Positions 52,549 to 64,000 of a stretch of DNA of 64,000 bases are shown one piece after another (position 1 is the stretch's first letter; each line of letters begins with the position of its first letter). The DNA lies in NCBI GenBank assembly GCA_037893225.1, contig JAZGUH010000001.1, positions 124,001 through 188,000 of the forward strand. Direction: 5' to 3'. The stretch is from Hippasteria phrygiana. Taxonomy: Eukaryota; Echinodermata; Asteroidea; Valvatida; Goniasteridae. Both the position numbers and the translations under genes were made by a program. The notes under the pieces were generated by a model. The model had not been told where the DNA came from. It searched no databases and worked only from the letters and a program-made list of their open reading frames with translations.

Positions 52549-53315
52549 TTTCTGTTGAGGAAAAAAAATTAAAATAGAAAACAAAACTTTTCCTTTGATC
52601 ATAATCGAGCCAAATGTGCTCTCTTATGTCAAACAGGTTAAGATGACTTCCCCTTTGTCTACAATTAACTCACACAAGAAAGAACATGACACATATCACC
52701 CTAACATAAACAAAGAGGTTCATGCTTGGCACTGATCATTAAATCCACAAAAATATGCATAAACCACTGCACGTTGATGAAAACGTTGCCGCCCATTTTT
52801 GGACGGTCTGTGCTTCATCTTGGCTTTGTAATAACCACTTCCAACAATTGACACACAGACCAAAAATTTGGCAGACAATTTCATCACTGATCACTGCATT
52901 ACGATGCTTTTCCATACATAACCCTTACAATTTCCAAACTTTTAAAAACGAAATGCCTTCAATAAGTACACAGCCACAATCATGGGTACAGTTCTTATTG
53001 CCAAGACACCATGCTGAATGATGCTAAATAGCTTTACAAAATTATCATTTAACACACAGCACTTTTCAGTCCAAATTCACATAAATCTGCAGGACCGATT
53101 CGTCTATAATCGCAAACAATGCTTACATCATTGTTTCTTAAAATGTTCCTCATAACATAGACACCAAAAATTGGTAGATTATCATTGTTTTACTGTTACG
53201 GAAAACAAACACTATACAACAAAGGGAACAATGCTGTCTTCACAAATTCTATTTTTTCTAGAAGATGTGCTGACAAGTAAACATATGCTTAGTTTATGTA
53301 TGGGAATGGCTATGT
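52549..53315. other. non-coding region 5' of the Helentron frame
   Basis: No gene is recognised. Probably the leader, intron or promoter of the Helentron and flanking host DNA. Confidence 0.4.
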
Positions 53316-53500
53316 GTTCCTGTAATGTACTACGTTCGAGGACAACAGGGGAAGCAAAACACAAAAGAATCTTTCTTGTCCTCAGGAGTCGGTCTTTTGT
53401 CAAAATAGGTCCTCGAAAGTAAAGATACATCCTTAGTCTATGGGGTCGGGTTATATTAAAGGAAGAATAGGAAACACAAAAAAATTGTTCTCACAAGTAT
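53316..53500. repeat. third copy of the GTCCTCG-type repeat
   Basis: ACTACGTTCGAGGACAACA, AAGCAAAACACAAAAGAATC, GTCTTTTGTCAAAATAGGTC and CTTAGTCTATGGGGTCGGGT match the 1240-1590 unit in the same orientation, with about one change in eight bases by eye. Confidence 0.75.
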
Positions 53501-54564
53501 AGGAAACTATGCATGTATGTGGGAACAAAAGAAAATCATGACCAGGATGGTGGGTACACTACTGTTATTATACCCACAATTGTGGCTTTACACATAAACA
53601 ATTCTCTTCAATGCTAACCTTCCTGAATAATAACATGCACCACCCCTAAACCCCCCCCCCCCCCCCCCCCAGGAAAAAAATTATAAATTATACTCATATA
53701 TTAACAGCCCACATGCACTGACAATGACCCTGATAAGAAAAAGCCAATTCTCAAAATACACTATATCAATTATGAAAAAACAGCACCGGTTGCATAACAA
53801 AATCGACATAATAAATTCTCCCATGAACCAACCATTCAATTTGGATGCTCTCATACCACCACTTTCAATTTACACTAAACATACATAGAACATTTTTGCG
53901 AGCAAAATTTCTGCCCTTTTGCAACAAACCTTTGTCTCATTCTAAATTCACACAATCATTGTGACTTCGTATTCAGGGGATTGCAATTACACCTAATGCA
54001 ATTTGAAACTTTGCTTTTGTTTCTACCTTTTCAATTTATGTCGTATATTTATTGCATTTCATTAACTTTTACATAGCACAGTAGACCTACATACGAAGTA
54101 AAGGGTCATCCTACTTATTATCAGCACATGTCCACAAACATCAACAAAGCGTCAACAAATTAAATAAGAAAGTTTAGGCAAAAAAGAACATTTCATAATG
54201 AAATTTAAATGATTTCAAAACAGTCATATGAAGTATATTAACATATTTCGAAACCTTGTCAATGTGAAAAACAATACAAAAAAAATTCACTTGTGACAGG
54301 AACGTTTTGTGCAGTTTCACTAGCCGCCCACTTTGTTTCTGCCAGACAACTCTATTTTTTTATGTAAGAGTTGAAAAAAATATGACCATGCGAAATTTTG
54401 TTTCTTTCATATGCCATTTCATAGCTGAAAATCCTTCATTTCCTTAGAAAACAACTTCCCTGAGAGTCATATTGACACTTTGATGATACTGTCTTTCTTC
54501 ACGCTTACTGACGCTAAATAGCATGACTGCGAACAAACCAAAGTCCAAAAAATAGACCACCCAC
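53501..54564. other. non-coding spacer
   Basis: AT-rich; a poly-C run at 53651-53670. No gene or known repeat is seen. Confidence 0.4.
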
Positions 54565-54899
54565 TGATATCAAATGATCCAAAGGGGGAAATACTCATAA
54601 CGATTTTTGGGCAAGGTATGCACACCGAGAGTTAGAAAATGCGATAGCATTGCAGCGTTAGCGGTAGCAGTTTTTTGGAAGTTGTTAATTTTTTTTTTTT
54701 CAAAATGGCCACCAATATACTTCTTACCGGAACTCTATGTACCGGACTAACTATACATGGTAACAACCATGTTGGCGGCCATTAAAAAAAAAAAAAAAAA
54801 ATAGCTGCCACCGCTGCAATGCTATCACATATTTCCCAAGTACAGGGGTGCCTACCTTGCCAAAAATCACCATGAGCATTATTCCCCTCATTTGATACC
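54565..54899. mobile_element. foldback MITE, about 335 bp
   Basis: The outer arms are inverted: TATCAAATGATCCAAAGGGG...GATTTTTGGGCAAGGTA against TACCTTGCCAAAAATC...CCCCTCATTTGATA. Inside are GCGATAGCATTGCAGCG and CGCTGCAATGCTATC, then a poly-T and a poly-A arm. The centre (AACTCTATGTACCGGACTAA) is unique. No clear target duplication. Confidence 0.75.
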
Positions 54900-55678
54900 G
54901 ACCAACCGCCAAGGCGGATGGCCTATTAACCCTAAAACTCTGCCAGACACTACACAGTGCATGTGCTGACAGTTCCGGTTTATCTCCAGATGAAAAGCCC
55001 CACTAATTAACAGCAAAATATTGCAAAATAACCAACCTTGCTTGATAACTGTCTAAACATGTCACATAACCTGTTATTTCAAAATTTCAGTCCACAAAAT
55101 ATAGCCAAAAAATAAATAAATAAATAAACAAGTGAACACTTGACTAACTACATCATCCATCAGCTATATTCGCGCATAGGCAAAATACACACACCACCTT
55201 TTTCCGTAAGTGAAGTAATTAATTAATAACTAAATATGGTTCCACGCAACCTTCGTAGAATGTGACGCAATGCCCTATGCGTTGTACACAGATATTGCCT
55301 ACAATTGATTTCAGTAACACTTGGCTGCCTTGGAAATTTATTTTCTAGAAGGCAGCAAGACTGGGAGATAATAGTCAAAGACTGTATATTTTGTTCACGT
55401 GAGTGAAATTTCATTGTGGAGCTTAGGTGCGCGAAAATTAACACATGGATACATTACATGTATTTACATGGCAACAAGAAGATCTCCCCCCCCCAAAAAA
55501 AAACAAAAAAACAAAAAAAAAAAAACCTGGGGCTAGGACTAAAAAAAAATAAAATAAATAAATTAAATTGCACTACAAATTCACACCTAAATTATCAAAA
55601 TGTTGTGGCAAGCGTTTATGCAATTGTGAGTACACATGCATGATCAGTTTACCTCAAACAACATCATATTATAATTAT
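54900..55678. other. non-coding spacer
   Basis: No gene is recognised; an A-rich run lies at about 55495-55525. The short frames at 55223 and 55416 have no domain. Confidence 0.4.
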
Positions 55679-56153
55679 TGGTAATCGTTACCTTTAGGAC
55701 CCCATTCCATATAAGAGAACGAAGGAGACAGTTTATGTTTCAGAACTTACCTCAATATTTTGTGATGATACAGGCAGGAAAAGTCACTCTATATGCTTGA
55801 AATCATCTAAACAGTTCGCTAAGATATCGTGTTAAATATGACCAAGCTTAATTTTGTGGAAAGAAGGCAGGGTTTTGATTTATGATGAGGGAAATTATGG
55901 GGTAAAACGGCAACGTCTCTGACTGCAAACAACGGTAGGAAAGTCACATTTTGTTTAAATTACAACAAACATGAATTAATCTGACAAAAAAAAGACTGCT
56001 TTAGCCTGCAAAAGTCACTTTGCTACTGTAAAGTCATCTGCAAAAGTAAGTTTTTAACGGAACTCGTAAAAAAAATAGACGTGTCCTAAAGGTACTTCCA
56101 AAAATGTGGAGAGCCTTACATTTTTGGAAGTATCCTAAAGGTAACGATTACCA
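55679..56153. mobile_element. MITE with 21-bp inverted termini
   Basis: GGTAATCGTTACCTTTAGGA at 55680-55699 and its exact inverse TCCTAAAGGTAACGATTACC at 56133-56152. A hairpin near the right end (ACTTCCAAAAATGT...ACATTTTTGGAAGT) precedes the terminus. The flanks may share ATT, too short to be sure. Non-coding. Confidence 0.75.
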
Positions 56154-58329
56154 TTGGAGAGCCTTATTTACATATTTGGAAGTATAACTTAAGGCATGGT
56201 CCTTCCTCCATGCTTAAGGTAACGATAAGCATTGACCGCACTGTGTCCACAATACACTGTCAACAGCCGCCATAGCACTAGCACTAGCAGTACAACAACA
56301 GCATGCAGGACGTTTTTCCTCCATGATAACATTAACAGTAAACACCTACCAAAAAACAAAAACATCTAACCACAACCAAATCCTGCATTAACTTTAACCG
56401 TGGAGAAAGGTATAACAGTGGGGGAAAAATATTCCTGCTTAAAAGTTCACATAACCGTACCTCTACGCACACATACCTTGTCCCTCCCAAAAAACAAATA
56501 GTCTGGTCACGTCACCGCGCGCTATAGGATCTTTGGTCACCACCACTGATCTCTACACTGTAGAGATCAGTGGTCACCACCCACCCAACGCTTTGACATG
56601 TCGTAGCATGCATATGCCATTACGCGTTGGTTTAGGGGTCAATGCACTATTATTTCCATAAAGAGGGCGCTCTTTCTTCGTGCATGGGATCGGGATGGGA
56701 ACACCCGCATAACTCCTTGGAATTTGTCCACACATCTTCACGACTGTTCCTAAGAGAAATGTTAATGGGTTATCGTACGATTTTCAAATTTGATCAGTGG
56801 CAACACCAGTGCTGTAAATAATGGGGGCTTGCGGAAGGGTGGGGGAGAGGCACGCCCCCCAAAGTGCACCCCAACCTGAAAATTTCACAAACCCAGAAAA
56901 TTTTAGTATTCTACCTCCATAGTATTATAAAGGGAAAACACCCCCCCCCCCCCAACTCTCCTATTGAGACAGCCCTTGTATAACTATGCCACACTGGACA
57001 ACACAACAAATTGCCACCTTTACATTAGCGTTCGCAACTCCATCCTGGTCTAATTTCCAAATCAAGCTGTCTGTTTATGCATGGAGGAAGGACTAATGGT
57101 TTATGTTTTCCCAACGAAACACTGCATTAACTGGCCCCCTAAAACCAATATATTTATGAACGCCCAAAACAAATTCAAACAACACTTGTTTTAGTGGGTT
57201 TTTTTTAACCACACAAAACCAACCACCCCCCCCCCCCCCCCCCAAAAGGAAAGAACGCCACACCCTATCCTCAAATTCAAACGTGCACACTGTATTCTTC
57301 ACAAGAAATCAAACACTCTTTTCCGAATTATAAATTATACCCAATAATTTGGAGAAGAGTTCTCACACATAAAACCTCTTTTCATTTTCTTGATAATTTT
57401 TAATAATAAATGTTCAGCTGTATTGATTTACTTCGGTATAGAAATCAATCACATCGGAATGTGCCTTTACAGAAAATGCACAATTTAATCATACTTTAAC
57501 AGCCCTGTTCAATCAAGTGATGCCTTCTATCCATGAAGCAAATTCAATCCATTCACAAGAAATACTATCAATTTAAAAATGTAAACCAAAAAACCTATAC
57601 CCCCGCACTTACTGTCCTTAGAACAATATGGTCAGCACTACATCATAAAAACTTACAACAGACAATAATAACTTCCACATTATGTCACACCAACAATTAC
57701 ATAAACAACTATTTAATCAATTTTTGGTTAACATGATCACCATACATCAAAAAAACAACCCCTACAAATATCCGGCACTTACAACTACATAAAATATAAA
57801 TAACTTAACTTCGGTGCCATCCAAGCGAAAAATATAATGTGATAATTTCCAGGCCCCATCATATACAAATTACACAACGTTGTAACTAGACAAGTGCCAA
57901 TTAGTAGTGCACAGTACTAAGGTTCACCCCAAATAATGTACATACATGTAGTAATATGTAGTACAAAGGTTGCTAGCTTTAGATACAAATATTTCAATTT
58001 AAAAAAAAACCCGGAAAAAACAGCATGAATTCTTTATACCACAGTGATGCCTAGCGTTAGGGTTAAACAAGTATAGAGGTTCACAAGTAGACATGTGCTT
58101 TTCTATTGTTAAAATAGCAGAAATACTGATTGAACGTTTTTGTATAATGCATTTTCCTACTACTTTTCTGCTGGCAGAAAAACAGAAAAGTTAAAAACTG
58201 CATTTTTCAAAAACATTCACTCTACTTTTCTGCTACCAGAGAAATACAAAACTACAATACAGCAAAAACCAACAACATTTTTCTGTGTACACACACACAC
58301 CTGTTTCAGCATTTTATAACTAAATCTGA
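56154..58329. other. non-coding stretch with short inverted repeats and poly-C runs
   Basis: 56199-56213 (GTCCTTCCTCCATGC) and 57079-57093 (its exact inverse) could bound an 895-bp element; the same word forms the palindrome at 26825-26848. A 15-bp-stem hairpin sits at 56543-56573 (CCACTGATCTCTACA). Poly-C runs are at 56941-56953 and 57226-57243. No gene is recognised. Confidence 0.45.
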
Positions 58330-59330
58330 ACTTTTATCGTGTAGATTTTGGTCCTACAAAAAAGCACCTTTAATGTCACGTAATATCATACGTGATGACA
58401 TTGACATTTACCTATCCAAGTTTTGTGACGATTGGACCTACGTTTATATGTGCATGATGTCTTTCACAAAAAAATAAAAAATAAAATTACATCATCAAAA
58501 TTACATTAGACATTTATATGTACGGATCTATGACCTAATAAACCCATTACAATTTTTTTTTTTAATTACTATATTCCACTGAAGATATATGCATTAAACG
58601 TATACAAAACACCAATACTAAAAAAAATTGTATAATGACGTCATCATGATGTCACATTTACTTCAATCTTTCACACATACTGGCTTACCAACAAACTAAC
58701 TTACGGTTATCTACATATTGCCCCATCAAAAGTGCCCATTTAAGATAACGTCAAGTGACCACCCCCGACCCTCCATCATGTCATCATTTATTTCCATCTT
58801 TTACACATGCTACATTACAAACAAACCAACTTTCAACTTTATCTGACCTATAGTTCTCTACATATGAGCCCCTCAAAAAATAAACATTTCAGAAGATGTT
58901 ACGTGACCCCCTGATGACGTCATCATGACGTTATCGTTCTACAACCATCTGTAGTTGGTGCTCCTACTGTGTAACAAGTATAAAGTCAATCAAATTTACC
59001 CAAGTGCCAAAGTGCCTTCTGGAAGAAAAACATGCAAAAAAACTAGGGGATAAAAATACAACTTTAAGATGACATCACGTAACCTATGAGGATGTCAAAA
59101 TGACATCATCGTTCTAAGACCATTTCTGGGTGGTGGTCTAAATGTGTGCAATGTCAAGTCAATCACATGTACCAAAGTGCCAAAGTCCTGGGATGCAAGA
59201 AGAATGTGCACAAACATTATGCATAAACTTCTAAAGAAGAAAAAAAGGAAGAAAAAAAACTTAATCAAAACAACAGCTGCTCCGGTTGACTTGCCAAAAC
59301 ACCTAACAACAACAAATGCAAGCCTTTCCA
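58330..59330. repeat. inverted, diverged copy of the CRE-rich repeat
   Basis: The order and words match the reverse complement of the 27.7-35.4 kb array: ATGACGTCATCATGATGTCA (58634), TGACGTCATCATGACGTTAT (58914), AAAGTGCCAAAGTCC, GTGCACAAACATTATGC. It is more diverged than copies within the main array. Confidence 0.75.
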
Positions 59331-59369
59331 ATTTTGTCGACAACTATTGCCACTCTTCTTTCTTTAGAT

Positions 59370-59400
59370 TCATGGCTTGGTAGAGGCACCCTCAGCATCC
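59370..59400 (-). CDS. last coding exon of an unnamed minus-strand gene
   Basis: The acceptor TTTTTTTGTAG lies immediately upstream (59401-59411). It encodes (L)DAEGASTKP and then TGA at 59370-59372. Its phase (one base completing a codon) fits exactly the two bases left over by the exon at 60955-61128. Short, so it rests on phase and splice site. Confidence 0.6.
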
Positions 59401-60954
59401 CTACAAAAAAATATACAAACATCATTCTTACATACCAAACACAATTTACTGATTGCAATTGGTGAACAGCCTCTCACATAAATGATTTTAAGCAGCCAAT
59501 ACACAAATATTGACTGCTCCAAATGGTACAGTAAAACTAGTCTCCCGAGGTCATCTATAGAGCAAACTATTTCCCCAAGGCAAAGCCAAGGCACAATACA
59601 ATACTCCATAGATCACCAATTCAACAGAAGCCAGTTTTACCACACCACAAAATAAACAAGTCAATTAATATTTGTATTATAACATCACGCACAGATACTG
59701 CTCGATTTCAAAATTTTCACATTTCAATCTAAGTACAGTTAAATCAAGTTCTATTTCAATACAAAATCAGTGCACAATTTATTTGATACTTTCAAAACCA
59801 CACATTAACAAATCGTTTGAACCCGGCTCAAAAACAATACCAATTCGAAAAAAATACTACACAAAACACTGAATGTGCACCCCCGTATGCATCTCCACAC
59901 AAAGACCACGCCATGGCCATTGCTACTAATAATGGTATACTACTTTCATTGATATGGGTAGAGGACTTTTGACCCTGCACAGGAAAATAGCAAAAAACCG
60001 AAATGCCATCTGACTCACTCTTGCCCAAACAGCACAAAAAATATGCTAATGATGTGTTATGATAAAGAAAAACACCCACACAATATCCACTGTCTTAGTC
60101 ATATCAGACATTTATTATCAAGGTCTTTTAACACTAGAGCACCGAACCCCGGGGCGAACTCGCCCCGGGGCAGCCCCAGGGCGGCTTCGAGGCCACCCCA
60201 GCATTTTCACCCCCCCCCTCCCCGAGTTAAACCCCAAACCTATACCTCAGCCGACCCCGAAGCAATTAGCTCGCCCCACGGTGATGAGCATTTCACACTA
60301 CTTTCTATTTCATCGATCCCCTCATTCTTAGTAAATCCCCAACTTCCTACTCGCTAAAAATAATTCCTGAGATTCCACGGACACAATGACCAACACAAAA
60401 GAGGGGATCCGAGGGGGTCCCTCTGTCACATATAGTAATTCAGAATAATTCCACTTTCAGCCAAACTATATACAATTAACAATAGCACGAACTTTCACAT
60501 GACCTTTGAAATTCTTTTGTCAGGCCACCTGTTTCTTAACCCGGGTTGTACAAAACCCCGGGCACAGGCCAACATTTGGCACTAGCCATTTCGCCCCGGA
60601 CCCACCCCCGAAATTTGTCTCGACCCAGGTTCAAAAATCTCACCCCTGCCCTGGAGCAGGGATGACATTTTTCAACCCAGCCCAAGACCGATCTCGGGGA
60701 TGGCCCCGATGCAAAAATGGCTAGCATGAAACGTTGCACATTCTCAGCACCACACCACCCTTAAGCCGCCCCCGATATTTTGTCAAGTTTCAAAAGGCCT
60801 TCAGTGGCAGAACATCAAGACACATAACACCCCATAACACATTCAGATAACATAAACGTACACAATCTGAAACCACACCATCCTCAACATTCCCTCACTT
60901 CTTTCTTTTGCTATGAAATAGGCACAACATTTCAATCTTAAAAATATCACTTAC
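59401..60954 (-). other. intron of the unnamed gene, with GC-rich hairpins
   Basis: Lies between two in-phase exons. Contains a perfect GC hairpin at 60147-60170 (CCCCGGGGCGA / TCGCCCCGGGG, 2-base loop) and a diverged foldback at about 60571-60735 (CACTAGCCATTTCGCCCCGG / CATCGGGGCCATCC region). Short frames here are not genes. Confidence 0.5.
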
Positions 60955-61128
60955 AATGTGGCCGTCATAGTCACAACAACGTCACGAGCCCTCATGTAGT
61001 AGCCCACAGTACACTGAAATGGCAACAACTGCTCCAAGTCGGTCACATCTCCTCCAATACATTCCTCCAAAATGCTCTTAGCCACATACAACACCTTGTT
61101 CTTCGTTGTTACTAGCTCCACCGGTTCT
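60955..61128 (-). CDS. internal exon of the unnamed gene
   Basis: 174 bases bounded by the acceptor TTTGTTTAAAG and donor GTAAGT (60949-60954). In the only open frame it encodes EPVELVTTKNKVLYVAKSIL and then EECIGGDVTDLEQLLPFQCT followed by VGYYMRARDVVVTMTAT. The composition is that of a genuine folded helical protein and phases fit both neighbours. I do not recognise the family. Confidence 0.75.
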
Positions 61129-62841
61129 CTTTAAACAAAAACAAGAAAAATAAAAAACAATTAACATAAGTTCTACAAAATTGTCTGGAAAATCAATAAC
61201 TATACTTTCACTGCTACTGAAATAATTCATTATACAAACATTTACATATCACCATAATAATGGTACATTATAAGTATCTTCTGACAACATATAAACTGAG
61301 TACTGGAATGTTGTCCCCTGCTTTAGATTAAAATGGTTTTTTTTTAAATTCCCTTATGTATGATAATTTCTACTAATGACTCATATACAGGATCATCTTT
61401 ATATAAAAAAAATCTAGATTTCCAGCTTTCACAAACAAAATTAAACAAAACAAAACAACTATCTTCCATTATGCAACATATGCATAAAATTCAATGCTCA
61501 AATATAAACAAAAATCATACACCCTTTCGGAACAAAAAATACTACTCCATGATTTCCCAAGTCAACATTTTCATTTTTACAAAACTGAATTTAGCTACAC
61601 CAACACCGCGCAGGATCACGGACTCATTTACGATAAATTTTCATCGCAAGTTATTAACCAGTTTTGTCTCATTTTCAAACATTTTTGCAAACTATAATTT
61701 ACAGGAATTTCAAGGACTTCTTTCACAAATTAAGCATTTTCCAGTAATTTCCAGAATCAGTACAAAATAACAAGATTTCAAGAAATGTCCATGAGACATG
61801 CAAACCCTGTAGAAAGTCGCACACAGCACACAATCATCAGGTAATTCCACAAAACTTGATGGTTATTATTTAACCTCTGGTAAATAGCTGTACTAGCAGA
61901 CTTTGAACATGCCATACAGTGTGCATGTATATATAACACCGAACACGCAGATTGTAATTTCTGCTAATATTATTCAACAAACTACAATTACTGATTATCC
62001 AGAATAGACAATGCAACTGCTTTTTCCGCAAAGTTGTTCATTTCAAGTTAAGTATTTAAGGCCTATCAATTTATTTCAATTCTAAAATATTCTAAACACC
62101 GTACAGAAAACACTACAATTGAACATTAATTAAAAATCATTAAAAATAATTCAGTGGCATGCCCTAAATTTTAATCCACAACACATACCCAAAAATGTAT
62201 GGGGAAAGTTTAAAACCCAATTAGCCTTGTACTTCTGTCCATATCCTTTTATGTTACAAGTGTATAAAAATACCTAGCAGGCACGCAAACACTAAAACCA
62301 TACATTGTGTGAGCATTGATCAAAAAACTGAAATGTGTCCACCTATTTCCACACATAACGCACTTATTGCTCAAATCCCGGCCATGTACACTAGTCAAAA
62401 ACATTTCCAACACATATCTGCGGGTACAAGAGCTCAGAATAAAGAAGCTGCATTGATTGGTCACTATTCCAACTTCAATCTAATTCTTGAGCATGAAACT
62501 TGTACTTAGTACAATGTTGTTTATATAAGGATAAAGACTAGATTTGGCATCGAACATTCAATTTTGCTCTGATCTTGACTGGTCTCAGAGTTAAAACTTC
62601 AGACCTTGCCATCTAAGACTAAGACCAAGACCAGCACTTTCCACACCAAGACCTGAAATTTCCAGACCAAGACAAGCCCACCCAAGACCAAGACTTTGCT
62701 GGGACAAAAACAAGACCGGGACCTAAAAACAAAGTCTCAAAACATACAACACTACCATCACCCATTTCAATACTAATATTTCATCCTAATCAAGAACAAC
62801 ATGTACTCCAACAAAACACATAATATGCTAAAAATACATAC
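61129..62841 (-). other. intron of the unnamed gene
   Basis: Non-coding between phase-matched exons. 62570-62740 is rich in CAAGACC/AAGACCAAGACC words that recur at 63545-63810. Confidence 0.55.
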
Positions 62842-62903
62842 TCTGCAGCCATGAATCCAGTTATGGCAACATCTTTTTCCAACAAATCTGTGCACTCCAC
62901 AAC
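62842..62903 (-). CDS. internal exon of the unnamed gene
   Basis: 62 bases between acceptor TTAATACACAG and donor GTATGT (62836-62841). Encodes VVECTDLLEKDVAITGFMAA plus two bases of a Glu codon completed by the next exon. The upstream phase is 0, matching the exon at the window edge. Confidence 0.7.
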
Positions 62904-63970
62904 CTGTGTATTAACAGCAAAAGTAAGAACAAAAAAACTTCATCACCATACAAGATACAATCTACAGTACTTTTTTCACTAGCTTTTTGTTGCCAATTAT
63001 ACCAATCACTAATTAACAACCACAAATATTAAAAACAACAAATTTAAGAAACAGGTAGATTTGGCAATTAGTATTTCACAACAAATTTCATTCCACCGGT
63101 TCAAAGTTTCGCATTGATAGATGGCACACAAAAAAGAGAGACAAACGGCACTCATTTCCAACCATCAGGGTCATAATAGCCTTTCCACAAGCCACACTTA
63201 CCTACCTATAGACACATCATACGCACCAAAATACCACCATAGAACTCATCCGGATAGCCCGGCGCACCTTCACTAAAACCTACAGGGCAATTTCCAAATG
63301 ATATCCAACTGGAAATCATTACAATACAAGAAACATTTCCACTTTTCTTGACAACAAAAACCTACCTCTAGTGCCATCACTTTTTCACACAATGATTAAG
63401 ACAACTATCGACTTAGTCCACAAGGTATTTTGTAAACATACATTCAGCAAAAAAAAAAATAATTATGTACACTACACTAAAATATGGACTGGCTTTTGCC
63501 AACTAAACAAAACAATCGTCCTTCAGGCCAGCAAACAAATCTACAACAAATGATGTTGCATTATTCTAGTCAAGACCATCACAAGACCACATACACGAGA
63601 CCCTGCAAGACCAGCACAAGACCAGCACAAGACCACCAGTTTTAAGTCAAGTCTCAAACTATTCAAATGAACTATAACAAAAGCATTCCTTTGACATAGT
63701 TTAAGCCTGTTACTTTTTTGTGCCTTATAAGCTAGTCTTCTGGATGGTCTTGTGCCTGGTCTTCTGGATAGTCTTGTGCCTAGTCTAGTGATGGTCTCAA
63801 CTACAACACTACTTGTACACAACAACATATTTTTCTAAACACATCTCCAAAACACACCAAACACAGCAACTGCCCACTATTTATAGACAACAGCTACATC
63901 CCATCAAAAACCACAACAAACCCACTCAATCCAGTTCTGGCACAAAAACAGTTTCAAATAATATACTCAC
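62904..63970 (-). other. intron of the unnamed gene, with CAAGACC repeats
   Basis: 63545-63810 holds CAAGACCAGCACAAGACCAG-type repeats, followed after about 90 bases by their inverse (GGTCTTGTGCCTGGTCTTCT), so the segment can fold. Another tiny exon (near 63360-63376, before GTAGGT) is possible but not supported. Confidence 0.5.
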
Positions 63971-64000
63971 AGCAAAAGACGTCTCGCTTGTGGCCTCCAC
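63971..64000 (-). CDS. partial exon of the unnamed gene at the window edge
   Basis: Thirty bases before donor GTGAGT (63965-63970), encoding VEATSETSFA in phase 0. The gene continues to the right of the window, so its start and most of its length are not visible here. Confidence 0.6.

Noticed and set aside
63360..63390. Possible tiny exon before GTAGGT on the minus strand
   Set aside because: All three frames upstream contain stops within 30 bases and the flanking exons are already phase-compatible without it.

Overview
This window is animal nuclear DNA, most likely from a marine invertebrate deuterostome; an echinoderm is my best guess but I cannot prove it. The signs are intron splice sites with GT...AG ends, TRIM ubiquitin-ligase genes with RING, two B-boxes, coiled coil and beta-propeller, a BEL/Pao LTR retrotransposon, a Helentron-type rolling-circle transposon, THAP and SAP domains, and dense short non-autonomous DNA transposons. 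Nothing looks bacterial or organellar: there are no operons and most of the sequence is non-coding.

Layout. 1-9.7 kb: an inverted, internally repetitive 'GTCCTCG' repeat block, interrupted by a complete BEL/Pao element on the minus strand (2214-9351; near-identical LTRs, 5-bp target duplication, tRNA-Tyr-type primer site, gag and pol). 10.3-12.1 kb: a TRIM gene copy whose RING is broken by two compensating frameshifts. 14.7-20.7 kb: a piggyBac-like MITE, a SAP-domain first exon, a convergent THAP ORF, and two foldback elements with perfect 9-bp target duplications. 21.6-23.4 kb: an intact TRIM paralogue preceded by a degenerate tRNA-like sequence. 24.9-26.3 kb: a non-autonomous hAT-like element with an 8-bp duplication and a head-to-head MITE pair. 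27.3-35.4 kb: a hairpin tandem array and then a long higher-order repeat array full of TGACGTCA (CRE) and CACGTG (E-box) palindromes. 35.5-42.5 kb: a 0.95-kb tandem duplication, minisatellites and another piggyBac-like MITE.

42.6-52.1 kb holds the most striking object: one uninterrupted 3166-residue minus-strand reading frame. In order it carries a basic N-terminus, a PHD finger, a predicted herpes-tegument-type (C76-like) cysteine protease, an OTU cysteine protease, a 19-residue repeat array, a cysteine-rich DUF6570-like region, the Helitron HUH Rep domain, a PIF1-family helicase and a C-terminal AP-type endonuclease. That is an apparently intact Helentron with two different predicted deubiquitinases. 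A further reading frame lies directly upstream in the same frame, separated by a single TGA.

52.6-64 kb is mostly non-coding: another GTCCTCG repeat copy, several foldback MITEs, an inverted copy of the CRE repeat, and the last four exons of a minus-strand cellular gene (59370-64000 and beyond the window) that I cannot name. The exons were found by splice sites and phase rather than by long reading frames.

The host genes (two TRIM copies, the SAP and THAP exons, the unnamed gene) show no operon-like relation to each other. The rest is a record of repeated transposon insertion and tandem duplication.
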